NCBI GenBank assembly: GCA_004211595.1
Contig: SEDO01000003.1
Span: 62,001-126,000, forward strand
Direction of reading: 5' to 3'
Origin: Pedobacter sp.
GTDB lineage: Bacteria > Bacteroidota > Bacteroidia > Sphingobacteriales > Sphingobacteriaceae
DNA: 64,000 nt
Part shown: piece after piece, positions 54,715 to 63,817 of the stretch
How the letters are laid out: each line of letters opens with the position of its first letter
Numbering within the stretch: position 1 is the stretch's first letter
The notes under the pieces: generated by a model
Told to the model about the DNA's origin: nothing
The model's input: the letters and a program-made list of their open reading frames with translations, nothing else
Database searches by the model: none
Position numbers and translations under genes: made by a program

Positions 54715-56574
54715 TTATCTGACCACTAAAACCGGGATTTTAATCTTATGACGCACAGCATCTACAGTGGTCCCAAAAATTAAATCTTTAAAGCCTTTAT
54801 GTCCATGAGCACCCATGACAAGTATATCCAACGACAGCTTATTTACCGCTTCGGCAATACCCTGCGCACTTGAGCCAAAGGCTATTTGGGCTTCAGCTTG
54901 ATATCCTAAGGAGGTTAAATTAGCTTTGTAGGATTGAAGATTTTCAGCATCTGCTAAAGTTTCATGATCAAAGGCTTTAGACCCATGATATCGAGCCACG
55001 GCGGTTTCAACCACATGGATTAAATAATACGAGGCATTTTCGCCCCCCTGCATCAGGGCGTGCTTAATGGTAATTTTATCTTTTTCTGAAAAATCTATAG
55101 CAATACCTATTCGTTTATATTTCAATTGCTCAACATCTAAAATTTGATGAGCATTCCCGTGAGGCAAATTGCCTTGTTTTTGTGTTTTATTCAATAAGGG
55201 ATACACCGATATAAATATTAAAAGCGCTAAAACTGCAATAGAAATTGGAATTACCAAAGCATATATATACCAATTATTAGTAGCCGCTAACCACCCTGAA
55301 ATTTCATCTTTAACTAAAGATATATTGAGGTAAACGATTAATAGGGCACTACACCAGGCCAGAATTTTAACCCACATTTTATTTTCAAATCCTTTCATTT
55401 CTTTTTTATCAGAAGTTAAATGGATTAAAGGAATAACTGCAAAGCCTAATTGCAAACTCAACACCACCTGGCTTAAAATTAATAAGCTACCTAAGGCATC
55501 TTCCCCGAAATAAAGAATGGTTAGAAAGGCTGGAATAATAGCTAATAAACGGGTAAGTAGGCGACGCATCCAAGGTTGAATTCTCAAGTTTAAATGGCCC
55601 TCCATAATAATTTGACCAGCCAAAGTCCCTGTAACGGTAGAGCTTTGTCCGGCAGCTATTAAGGCAATGGCAAATAAGGCAGGCGCAACATCCCCGAATA
55701 TATGGGTTAGTAAGCGATGCGCATCTTGAATTTCTGCTACTTGATGAAAACCATTCTTATAAAAGGCAGCCGCAGCTAATATTAAAATGGCTGCATTGAC
55801 AAAAAAGGCTAGATTTAAAGCTACCGCTGTATCGATGAAATTATATTTCAAAGCCTCTTTCATACCTTTCCAAGAACGATCAAACTTGCGGGTTTGCACT
55901 AAAGAGGAATGTAGGTAAAGATTGTGGGGCATGACTGTAGCTCCTATAATACCAATGGCGATATATAATGCATCTCCGCTTAATCTACTTGGTTCAAAGC
56001 CTTTTAATATTTCCGAAATCTGAGGTTTTACAATACTCATTTCTACAATAAATGAAAGCCCTACGATAAATACCATAGAAACTATAAATGCTTCCATTTT
56101 CCGCATGCCCTTATTAAGTAAAAATAAAAGCAAAATAGTATCTAAAATAGTGATGCTAATCCCCCATATCAATGGTAAGCCAAACAGTAAATTTAAACCT
56201 ATAGCCATCCCTATGATTTCAGCTAGGTCACAAGCTATAATGGCAATTTGCGCGAGCACATATAAAGGAAAATTCACCCATTTTGGATAAGCATTCCGGG
56301 AAGCTTGCGCTAAATCTAAACCCCTAACTATGCCTAATTTAGAACTTAAGGACTGCAGTAATAGGGCAATTAAATTGGACATTAATAATACCCAAATTAA
56401 TTTATAGCCAAATTGAGACCCCCCCGCAATATCCGTGGCCCAGTTTCCTGGATCCATATAACCCACACTCACTAAATAGGCCGGTCCTAAAAAGGCAAAT
56501 ATTCTACGCCATCCCTTTTTAGAGTGGGTGGCAACCGATCCGTGTACTTCACTTAAAGATTCCTTATTAGCCAT
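54715..56574 (-). CDS. mntH: Nramp family divalent metal transporter fused to C-terminal universal stress protein domain
   Basis: 'FLGPAYLVSVGYMDPGNWATDIAGGSQFGYKLIWVLLMSNL', 'GATVMPHNLYLHSSLVQTR', C-term 'RIGIAIDFSEKDKITIKHALMQGG...LDILVMGAHGHKGFKDLIFGTTVDAVRHKIKIPVLVVR'. Confidence 0.95.
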   Translation of the reverse strand: MANKESLSEVHGSVATHSKKGWRRIFAFLGPAYLVSVGYMDPGNWATDIAGGSQFGYKLIWVLLMSNLIALLLQSLSSKLGIVRGLDLAQASRNAYPKWVNFPLYVLAQIAIIACDLAEIIGMAIGLNLLFGLPLIWGISITILDTILLLFLLNKGMRKMEAFIVSMVFIVGLSFIVEMSIVKPQISEILKGFEPSRLSGDALYIAIGIIGATVMPHNLYLHSSLVQTRKFDRSWKGMKEALKYNFIDTAVALNLAFFVNAAILILAAAAFYKNGFHQVAEIQDAHRLLTHIFGDVAPALFAIALIAAGQSSTVTGTLAGQIIMEGHLNLRIQPWMRRLLTRLLAIIPAFLTILYFGEDALGSLLILSQVVLSLQLGFAVIPLIHLTSDKKEMKGFENKMWVKILAWCSALLIVYLNISLVKDEISGWLAATNNWYIYALVIPISIAVLALLIFISVYPLLNKTQKQGNLPHGNAHQILDVEQLKYKRIGIAIDFSEKDKITIKHALMQGGENASYYLIHVVETAVARYHGSKAFDHETLADAENLQSYKANLTSLGYQAEAQIAFGSSAQGIAEAVNKLSLDILVMGAHGHKGFKDLIFGTTVDAVRHKIKIPVLVVR

Positions 56575-56583
56575 ATCGCTAGC

Positions 56584-57237
56584 TTATGATAAACTCACTA
56601 ATAAATGATTTGAAACTTCTTTACTGAGGTTTAAAACCCTCTCTTCTAATTTTAATTCAATCGATCCATCAAATTCTAGAACATCTTGTACGACTATTTT
56701 TTTACCGAGGGTAAGCCCTAATTTCTCTAAGTGCTTTAAAAATGGACTAGAGTGCTCGGTTACCCCTGTTAAAGTTCCGGAATCGCCAATTTTCAATTTA
56801 CTCAACTGGTCGAAATTAAAAGCGGCAATTTTACCATGCTGATCAGGAATAGGATCCCCATGCGGGTCGAACTTAGGATGTCCTAAAAAGGCATCTAATC
56901 GCTCTATTAAAATATTTGATTTTATATGTTCTAATTCTTCAGCCACATCATGGACTTCATCCCACTTAAACTGTAATTTGTCAACTAAAAAAACTTCCCA
57001 TAAACGATGCTTTCGAACGATGGAAATTGCAGCTTGTTCGCCTTTGCGAGTAAGCGTTACCCCCTGATAACGAATATAATTTACCAAATCCTTCTCGGAT
57101 AGCTTTTTAATCATATCGGTAACGGAAGCTGCTTTAGTTTGCATTTTTTCAGCAATCGCATTGGTTTGCACAGCTTGTCCATTTTGCGACAAATGATAAA
57201 TTTCTTTTAAATAGTTTTCTTCCGTATATGATTGCAT
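56584..57237 (-). CDS. mntR: Metal-dependent transcriptional regulator (DtxR/MntR family) with C-terminal FeoA-like domain
   Basis: 'TEENYLKEIYHLSQNGQAVQTNAIAEKMQTKAASVTDMIKKLSEKDLVNYIRYQGVTLTRKGE', 'HPKFDPHGDPIPD'. Confidence 0.93.
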   Translation of the reverse strand: MQSYTEENYLKEIYHLSQNGQAVQTNAIAEKMQTKAASVTDMIKKLSEKDLVNYIRYQGVTLTRKGEQAAISIVRKHRLWEVFLVDKLQFKWDEVHDVAEELEHIKSNILIERLDAFLGHPKFDPHGDPIPDQHGKIAAFNFDQLSKLKIGDSGTLTGVTEHSSPFLKHLEKLGLTLGKKIVVQDVLEFDGSIELKLEERVLNLSKEVSNHLLVSLS

Positions 57238-57260
57238 ATTTTTGCTTATCTAATATTATA

Positions 57261-57276
57261 TTTAGACAAATCTAAA
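57261..57276 (-). promoter_or_regulatory. Putative MntR operator TTTAGACAAATCTAAA with embedded -7 box TAGATTTG (minus strand)
   Basis: 16-bp dyad; identical copy upstream of TonB receptor. Confidence 0.75.
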
Positions 57277-57332
57277 AATTAAAGTTTAAAAAATAAAATT
57301 ATTCTATAAGCGGTTTTATAAAATAAAATTTT

Positions 57333-57361
57333 GTGATTTAGGCCTATTTGAATTAACTTTG
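57333..57361 (+). promoter_or_regulatory. Bacteroidota-type promoter for Lrp/AsnC gene (TTTTG-N20-TAACTTTG)
   Basis: -33 TTTTG ends at 57333, -7 TAACTTTG 57354-57361, spacer 20 nt. Confidence 0.6.
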
Positions 57362-57380
57362 GAGAAAAACATAGTAAATC

Positions 57381-57851
57381 ATGGCTGCAGAATTAGATAA
57401 AACCGATTTAAAAATTCTAAAACTTCTACAAGAAAATGGAAGAATAACCAATTTATTATTATCTCAAGAAATTGGATTATCGCCAGCTCCTACCTTAGAA
57501 CGCGTTCGAAAACTCGAGATGGCGGGCTATATCAAAAGTTATCATGCTTTAGTGGACGAAGAAAAATTAGGTTTAGGCATTAAAACATTTATCCAAATTC
57601 AATTAGATTTTCATAAAAATAATACCATTCAGATTTTCTTAGATGAAGTGCAGCAAATTGAAGAAATTACAGAATGTCATCACGTGACAGGACAAGCAGA
57701 TTTCTTGTTAAAAGTATATGTTTCTAATATTAAAGCTTACGAAAGATTGATCATGGATAAAATATCAAAAATTTCGGTAGTTAAAACCTTTCAAACAATG
57801 ATGATTCTTTCCACCAACAAGAAAGAACCTATCGTACCTTTAGAATATTAA
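57381..57851 (+). CDS. Lrp/AsnC family transcriptional regulator
   Basis: 'LDKTDLKILKLLQENGRITNLLLSQEIGLSPAPTLERVRKLEMAGYIKSYHALVD'. Confidence 0.93.
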   Translation: MAAELDKTDLKILKLLQENGRITNLLLSQEIGLSPAPTLERVRKLEMAGYIKSYHALVDEEKLGLGIKTFIQIQLDFHKNNTIQIFLDEVQQIEEITECHHVTGQADFLLKVYVSNIKAYERLIMDKISKISVVKTFQTMMILSTNKKEPIVPLEY

Positions 57852-57872
57852 GCTACAAAAACTGGGCACTTC

Positions 57873-59957
57873 TTATTTTAAATGGTACCGTAACCCTATA
57901 AACACCCTTCTGCCTTGGTTAGGAGCATAGATATAGCCAGGATCAAAGACCAATCCATAAGGATTTTCTGAACTTTGTAGTGCTTGTCCTTGATTATCAA
58001 ATTGGACTAATTTATCAAATGGATCATGCGCTCTGGCAATGATAAAGGGATTGCCTTGCGTAGGCTTAAAATTGAAAAGATTTTTAACACCCCCAAACAC
58101 TTCAAATCCCGATTGGCTCACCCATTTAATTTGCAAATTTTGGAGAGACCACCAGGGCGACATTCCCTTTCTAGGATCCATTTCATTTAAGAGCGGTAAG
58201 CGCATCGGAGAATAAATTGCAGCCGTATAATCTACACTCAGTTTAAGTGCCTCGAAAGTATACCCCAAGGATAAATTAGATGAAAATTTTTCGGCAAAAT
58301 AGGGCCTTTTTGCGATTCCATCTTGAACCTGCTGAATATCTTGATACTGCAAGCCTACATTTAATTTCCAACTTGCGATGAAACTTAAATCTAATGCTAT
58401 ATTAGCACCCTTACTAAATCCATAACCTTTCAAATTTCGATATACAATCCAGTTAGCATTTTCATCTAAATCTGGTAATATTCGGTTGGAAAAACGGGTA
58501 TAATATATATTGGCCTCTACCTTCCCAAATGAACTTTCAAACAGATTAACTTGCTGTAATACATTGGCATTAATTTGATAAGAGCGCTCAGGCTTAAGCT
58601 GTTCTGGAATAACTAATTCTCGTGCACCCGATAAAGCGGCATGATCTTCTGTAAATACATTGACTACTCTAAAACCGGTTCCAAACAAGAGTCTGAATAC
58701 CCCATTGTCTTTATAATTCCATTTATATGAAAACCGTGGTGTATAAATCAATCCATGAGCATTGTGATGATCTAAGCGCGAGCCAAATAATAAGCTATGT
58801 TCGCTATTGATATCATAACTCGATTGAAAGAATACACTGGGTAAATATTGATGTTCTTGCCCCCTGTAAGCTAAGTTACCGGCAAAATTAGATAAGCTTT
58901 TATCTCGATTATAAATATTCTTATATGCAGCTCCAATAGTGGAATTAAGTTTTCCAAAAGGCAAATGATAAACTAATTGGCCAAACAATACTTGTTGCGA
59001 AGCGATATAAGGATTACTTCCGTAAAAGGAGTTTTGATGATGATAAACATACGAGTAATTAAAATTCAAATTATCCACCCCTGGTATATCATACCGCCCG
59101 ATCCATTCTAAACGATTTGTATAAATACTTTCGCCATAAACCTCCTCTCCACCTCTAAAATTACTATTCCAATTCATCTCCCCTCCCCATCGATCTTCAT
59201 ACATATACCGCAGCATCAATTGATGTTTTCTATTAAATCTTCTTTGTTGATCTAATTTCAAAAAAATAGCGATTCGGTTTTGCAAAGTCACATCAGTAAA
59301 GTTATCTCTATTCTGATCGAACTTATTTTGATATCTAAAATAGTTTAAGCCAGAAAGAACCGACCATTTCTCCTCTATATTCAGCTTTAAACCTGCATCA
59401 ATATTAGCTTCTCCATAACATGTATATAACACCTCAGACTGAAATTTAGGAACGTTAACATTCTTTTGCGTAATAATATTGATCACACCTCCCATTGCTT
59501 CCGACCCATAAGTAATAGAAGCAGGCCCTTTTATGACTTCAACTCTTTCAATTAAACCCATCGGGATCCCATGCATGCCATATACCGAACCCAAAGAACT
59601 CATCACAGGCATTCCATCAACCAAAATTATAGTATAAGGCCCTTCCAGGCCATTCATATGAATATCCCCTGTATTACAAATTGCACAATTTAACTGCGGC
59701 CTAACCCCATTGATTTGCTGAATAGATTCAAACAAATTAAAACTCGGGTTTTTATCAAAAAACTTCTTTGAATAAACCTCTACCGGAATATGACTCTGTA
59801 ATCTACTCACCTCTTTTAAGGAACCACTAATCACCACTTCATTCAACTTACGCGAAGTATCCTGCTTAACCACAGAATCCGTAGACACTTTTTGAGCATA
59901 AGAAAAAGTAATCAACTTAAAGCAACTAGCTAGAAGTAAAGTGTATTTTAGTTTCAT
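57873..59957 (-). CDS. TonB-dependent outer-membrane receptor with CxxC motif in plug domain; candidate metal receptor
   Basis: Signal peptide; plug 'INGVRPQLNCAICNTGDIHMNGLEGPYTIILVDGMPVMSSLGSVYGMHGIPMGLIERVEVIKGPASITYGSEAMGGVINIIT'; C-terminal barrel. Confidence 0.93.
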   Translation of the reverse strand: MKLKYTLLLASCFKLITFSYAQKVSTDSVVKQDTSRKLNEVVISGSLKEVSRLQSHIPVEVYSKKFFDKNPSFNLFESIQQINGVRPQLNCAICNTGDIHMNGLEGPYTIILVDGMPVMSSLGSVYGMHGIPMGLIERVEVIKGPASITYGSEAMGGVINIITQKNVNVPKFQSEVLYTCYGEANIDAGLKLNIEEKWSVLSGLNYFRYQNKFDQNRDNFTDVTLQNRIAIFLKLDQQRRFNRKHQLMLRYMYEDRWGGEMNWNSNFRGGEEVYGESIYTNRLEWIGRYDIPGVDNLNFNYSYVYHHQNSFYGSNPYIASQQVLFGQLVYHLPFGKLNSTIGAAYKNIYNRDKSLSNFAGNLAYRGQEHQYLPSVFFQSSYDINSEHSLLFGSRLDHHNAHGLIYTPRFSYKWNYKDNGVFRLLFGTGFRVVNVFTEDHAALSGARELVIPEQLKPERSYQINANVLQQVNLFESSFGKVEANIYYTRFSNRILPDLDENANWIVYRNLKGYGFSKGANIALDLSFIASWKLNVGLQYQDIQQVQDGIAKRPYFAEKFSSNLSLGYTFEALKLSVDYTAAIYSPMRLPLLNEMDPRKGMSPWWSLQNLQIKWVSQSGFEVFGGVKNLFNFKPTQGNPFIIARAHDPFDKLVQFDNQGQALQSSENPYGLVFDPGYIYAPNQGRRVFIGLRYHLK

Positions 59958-59968
59958 TGAAATATATT

Positions 59969-59984
59969 TTTAGACAAATCTAAA
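59969..59984 (-). promoter_or_regulatory. Putative MntR operator TTTAGACAAATCTAAA with embedded -7 box TAGATTTG
   Basis: Identical to 57261-57276; outer palindrome extends to 15-bp arms; minus-strand TTTG-N19-TAGATTTG; extra half-site TTTAGAC at 59991. Confidence 0.75.
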
Positions 59985-60117
59985 AATATATTTAGACATT
60001 ACAAAAAGTGAGGAACGAATAACACAAAAAGCATAGTCTTATCCATTTTATAAAACAATTAACTTCACATTTGTATTATTATGTAAATATTTAAGGTTTT
60101 TGTTGATATTTGCCAAT

Positions 60118-60567
60118 ATGAGTTCAGATCTGCAAATAAAAAACAAACGCGCATACTTTGATTACCACATCCTAGAAAAATTCATCGCTGGAATAGCTTT
60201 ATTAGGAACAGAAATTAAATCGATCAGACAAGGTAAAGCTAACCTGACGGATGCGTTTTGTACGTTTATAGACAATCAATTATATATTCGAAATCTCCAT
60301 ATATCAGAATATACCAATAGTTCTTTTTACCGACACGATATAAAAAGAGACCGAGTATTATTATTAAAGAAAAGAGAATTAAAGAAGCTTAAATCTAAGG
60401 GTGAAGAAAAGGGTTTGACCATTATTCCTTTGAGGATTTTCATCAATGATAGAGGATTTGCCAAGGTGGAGATTGCCTTAGCACAAGGTAAAAAAGAGTT
60501 TGATAAAAGGGAAAGTATAAAAGAGAAGGATACTAAAAGAGAATTAGATAGGATGCTTAAAAAATAA
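60118..60567 (+). CDS. smpB: SsrA-binding protein SmpB
   Basis: 'IKNKRAYFDYHILEKFIAGIALLGTEIKSIRQGKANLTDAFC', 'KRELKKLKSKGEEKGLTIIPLRIFINDRGFAKVEIALAQGKKEFDKRESIKEKD'; ATG start preferred over TTG 60100. Confidence 0.96.
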   Translation: MSSDLQIKNKRAYFDYHILEKFIAGIALLGTEIKSIRQGKANLTDAFCTFIDNQLYIRNLHISEYTNSSFYRHDIKRDRVLLLKKRELKKLKSKGEEKGLTIIPLRIFINDRGFAKVEIALAQGKKEFDKRESIKEKDTKRELDRMLKK

Positions 60568-60569
60568 AT

Positions 60570-61226
60570 TTACCAAGCCTTGTCACCTACTAAAGGTACA
60601 AACCTAAAGGTATCTAATTCTATTTTTTCGTAATCACTTTCGCTTACTCTTAAAACGGTAATCATTTTTTGAGATTTTTCATCCCCTACTGGAATTACTA
60701 AAATCCCTCCAATTTTTAATTGCTTTAAAAGAATTTGGGGAACCATGGGGGCGCCTGCTGTCACGAGTATCTTATCATAAGGGGCGTGTTCTGGTATACC
60801 CCCTGAACCATCTCCTAAAAAGAAATGAGGTTTATATCCCATTCCAGGTAGAACCTTGATGGTATGGTTAAATAAATTAGCTTGTCGTTCAATTGTAAAT
60901 ACTTTAGCTCCTAGCTCCACCAAAATACAGGTTTGATACCCAGAACCCGTGCCTATTTCTAGTACTTTATCCCCTTTTTGAATATGTAGTAATTCTGTTT
61001 GGTAGGCTACGGTATACGGTTGGGAAATCGTTTGTCCATCTCCAATAGGGAAGGCAATATCTTTGTAGGCTTGATTCCAAAATGTTTCGTCAAAAAAGAA
61101 ATGTCGGGGAATCTTTCCCATAGCTTTTAATACTTTTTCATCAGAAATTCCTTTATCGCGTAATAATGCAATTAACTTTTTACGAGCGCCCTGCTCTCTA
61201 TAATTATCTATGAATTTGTAAGCCAT
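60570..61226 (-). CDS. pcm: Protein-L-isoaspartate O-methyltransferase
   Basis: 'IGDGQTISQPYTVAYQTELL', 'VLEIGTGSGYQTCILVELGAKVFTIER', 'KILVTAGAPMVPQILLKQLKIGGILVIPVGD'. Confidence 0.95.
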   Translation of the reverse strand: MAYKFIDNYREQGARKKLIALLRDKGISDEKVLKAMGKIPRHFFFDETFWNQAYKDIAFPIGDGQTISQPYTVAYQTELLHIQKGDKVLEIGTGSGYQTCILVELGAKVFTIERQANLFNHTIKVLPGMGYKPHFFLGDGSGGIPEHAPYDKILVTAGAPMVPQILLKQLKIGGILVIPVGDEKSQKMITVLRVSESDYEKIELDTFRFVPLVGDKAW

Positions 61227-61327
61227 TTATATCAAAATTAGCGTTTAAATTGATATATGACGGATTTTTTTGTCAACATTTGATTACACCTAAAATAATA
61301 TCGTGGTACTCAGTCGGAAATAAATTT

Positions 61328-63814
61328 CTAATAAGGATCAACATCTATTTGGATCCACACCGATTTAAATTCTTTAATAGTATTCAAGTGTTTAATATGT
61401 TCTTGAATTTGATTTTTTACGCCCCCAATGGCAACTTTTCTTTCAATTTTCAATTGAATCTGGAGTAAATAAAAATTTCTTACACGTGAAACGAGTGGTT
61501 GTTCTGGGCCTAATACCCGGTTTCCTAAAAAACCTTTTAATTCCTTGGCTATAAAATGTGCTGCTAAATTAAGAACCTTATAATCTTTATGTTTTAAAGT
61601 CAACACAATGAGCCTGGAAAAGGGTGGATAGTTAAACTTTTCACGTTCGGCAAGTTCGGTTTCATACATCCCTACATAATCATGCTGTATTACTTGTTGT
61701 AATACACGATGAGTGTCATTGTAGGCCTGTATTAACGCATAACCTTGTTTGTCTCTCCTACCCGCTCTACCTGCCACCTGAGCCAGTAATTGATAGGCTC
61801 TTTCAAAGGCACGAAAATCTGGATAGTTCAATAAAATATCAGCATTGACTACCCCAATTAATTGGACATGATCAAAATCTAATCCTTTGGCAACCATCTG
61901 CGTACCTATTAAAATTTGGGATTTCTTAGCTTGAAAATCTGCAATTATATTTTGCATACCATGCTTGGAGCGTGCGGTGTCAAAATCTAAGCGACTAGTT
62001 TTAATAGTTGGAAAAATGATATTTAATTCTTCTTCTAATCTTTCGGTTCCAAATCCTTTTTGTTCAATATGTACAGAGCCACAAGCTGGGCAGGAAACTA
62101 AACTTAGATCTTGATAACCACAATAATGGCAGTGAAGTTTACCACTCGATTTATGGAAGGTTAAGCTTACATCGCAATTGATACATTTAGGAGCATATCC
62201 ACAGGTGGCACAAAGTAATATAGTGGCATAACCTCGCCGGTTTTGAAATAAGATAATTTGATCTCCGGCTTCAAGAACAGCTTGCATTTCATCTATTAAT
62301 GCTTGGCTAAAATAAGCAGTCATTTGCTTCCGTTTAGTTGCCTCCGCGATATTCACTAATTTTAAATCGGGAAGTGGAACTTGACCATACCTTTCTGTCA
62401 ATTTCACTAATCCATATTTGCCTTGTTGGGCATTATAATAACTTTCAATGGCCGGACTTGCAGAACCTAATAATACTTTAGCAGAAAACAAGTGCGCTAA
62501 ATAAATAGCTGCATCCCGCGCATGATAACGAGGAGCAGGATCTTGCTGTTTATAGGAAGATTCATGTTCTTCATCGATGATGACCAGGCCTAAATCTTTA
62601 AAAGGCAAAAACACGGATGATCGAGCACCTAAAACAATTTTATATCCCCCTTTCAATACCTTATTCCAAATCTCTACTCGTTCATGGGGGTTGAATTTAG
62701 AATGGTATACTCCAATCTGATCGCCAAAATAGCGCTTAATTCTTTCTACTATTTGCGTAGTTAAAGCTATTTCAGGCAATAAGAATAAAACTTGTTTACC
62801 CCCTGCCAATACTTCTTCAATGAGTTTTAAATAGAGTTGCGTTTTTCCGGAGGCCGTTACCCCATGAAGTAAAACCACATCTTTAGTTTCCCAATTTGAT
62901 TTAACTTGATGAAAGGCTTCTTGTTGAGCTACTGATAATTGGAAGTTTACTTCAAATGCTGATTCAGCATCACCTAAACGACTTACTGATTTTTTTTGAA
63001 CTATAAATATTCCTTTATCTTCTAAGCCTTTGAGTGCACCTTGCCCACATTCAGACTCGGTTAATATAGCCGATTTTAATACCTCAGCATGGCTGCGCTT
63101 TAATTTAAGATAGGCTAAAAGCGCTGCAAGTTGTTTAGGAGCCCTTTCGAGTTGTTCGAATAAATGTTTTAGAGCGTTTTCTTCAGTATAAATGGGGTTT
63201 AATACTACAAATGACTTCTGCAAGGGCTTAAACTTTTCTTGCATCTCCTCCTCCACTAAAATGAGGTCTTTGGCTAATAGTGAATTTATGGTTGGATAAA
63301 TAGTTTTCTGCCCTAATATAGCTGCTACTTCATCAATTTGTAAGCGTATTTGCTTCTTTAATACCTCATAAATCAGCACTTCCTTTTCATTGAGTTCAAG
63401 GGTTGGAGTCTGTTCTTGGTCTGCTGGTTTAAATACTATGTACGTTTCACTGGCTAATTTTAATCCACTGGGTAAGGCGGCCGTCATAATATCGCCTTCA
63501 TTACAGAGATAGTATTGCTTGAGCCAATCCCAAAACACCAATTGCTTTTCATATATAATAGGTGCCTCATCCACCACATCAATGATATATTTAGCTTGAT
63601 ATATTTCAGGAGCTTGCTGAGAAATGGATTTTATAAGCGCTGTATAAATTTTATGTTTCCCAAATTGGACAACCACTCTTTTACCAATGGCAATTGCTGC
63701 ATTCAGCTCGTAGGGTACCCTATAGGTATAATTTATACCCAAAGATAAGGGTAAAATGACTTCCACGAAGAAAGTATCCCGCTCTTCGAAACCAATATTT
63801 TGGTTAAATAACAT
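61328..63814 (-). CDS. priA: Primosomal protein N' (helicase)
   Basis: 'LLHGVTASGKTQLYLKLIEEVLAGGKQVLFLLPEIALT', 'IIDEEHESSYKQQDPAPRYHARDAAI', zinc cysteines 'CATCGYAPKCINCDVSLTFH...CHYCG...CPACGS'. Confidence 0.96.
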   Translation of the reverse strand: MLFNQNIGFEERDTFFVEVILPLSLGINYTYRVPYELNAAIAIGKRVVVQFGKHKIYTALIKSISQQAPEIYQAKYIIDVVDEAPIIYEKQLVFWDWLKQYYLCNEGDIMTAALPSGLKLASETYIVFKPADQEQTPTLELNEKEVLIYEVLKKQIRLQIDEVAAILGQKTIYPTINSLLAKDLILVEEEMQEKFKPLQKSFVVLNPIYTEENALKHLFEQLERAPKQLAALLAYLKLKRSHAEVLKSAILTESECGQGALKGLEDKGIFIVQKKSVSRLGDAESAFEVNFQLSVAQQEAFHQVKSNWETKDVVLLHGVTASGKTQLYLKLIEEVLAGGKQVLFLLPEIALTTQIVERIKRYFGDQIGVYHSKFNPHERVEIWNKVLKGGYKIVLGARSSVFLPFKDLGLVIIDEEHESSYKQQDPAPRYHARDAAIYLAHLFSAKVLLGSASPAIESYYNAQQGKYGLVKLTERYGQVPLPDLKLVNIAEATKRKQMTAYFSQALIDEMQAVLEAGDQIILFQNRRGYATILLCATCGYAPKCINCDVSLTFHKSSGKLHCHYCGYQDLSLVSCPACGSVHIEQKGFGTERLEEELNIIFPTIKTSRLDFDTARSKHGMQNIIADFQAKKSQILIGTQMVAKGLDFDHVQLIGVVNADILLNYPDFRAFERAYQLLAQVAGRAGRRDKQGYALIQAYNDTHRVLQQVIQHDYVGMYETELAEREKFNYPPFSRLIVLTLKHKDYKVLNLAAHFIAKELKGFLGNRVLGPEQPLVSRVRNFYLLQIQLKIERKVAIGGVKNQIQEHIKHLNTIKEFKSVWIQIDVDPY

Positions 63815-63817
63815 TAG

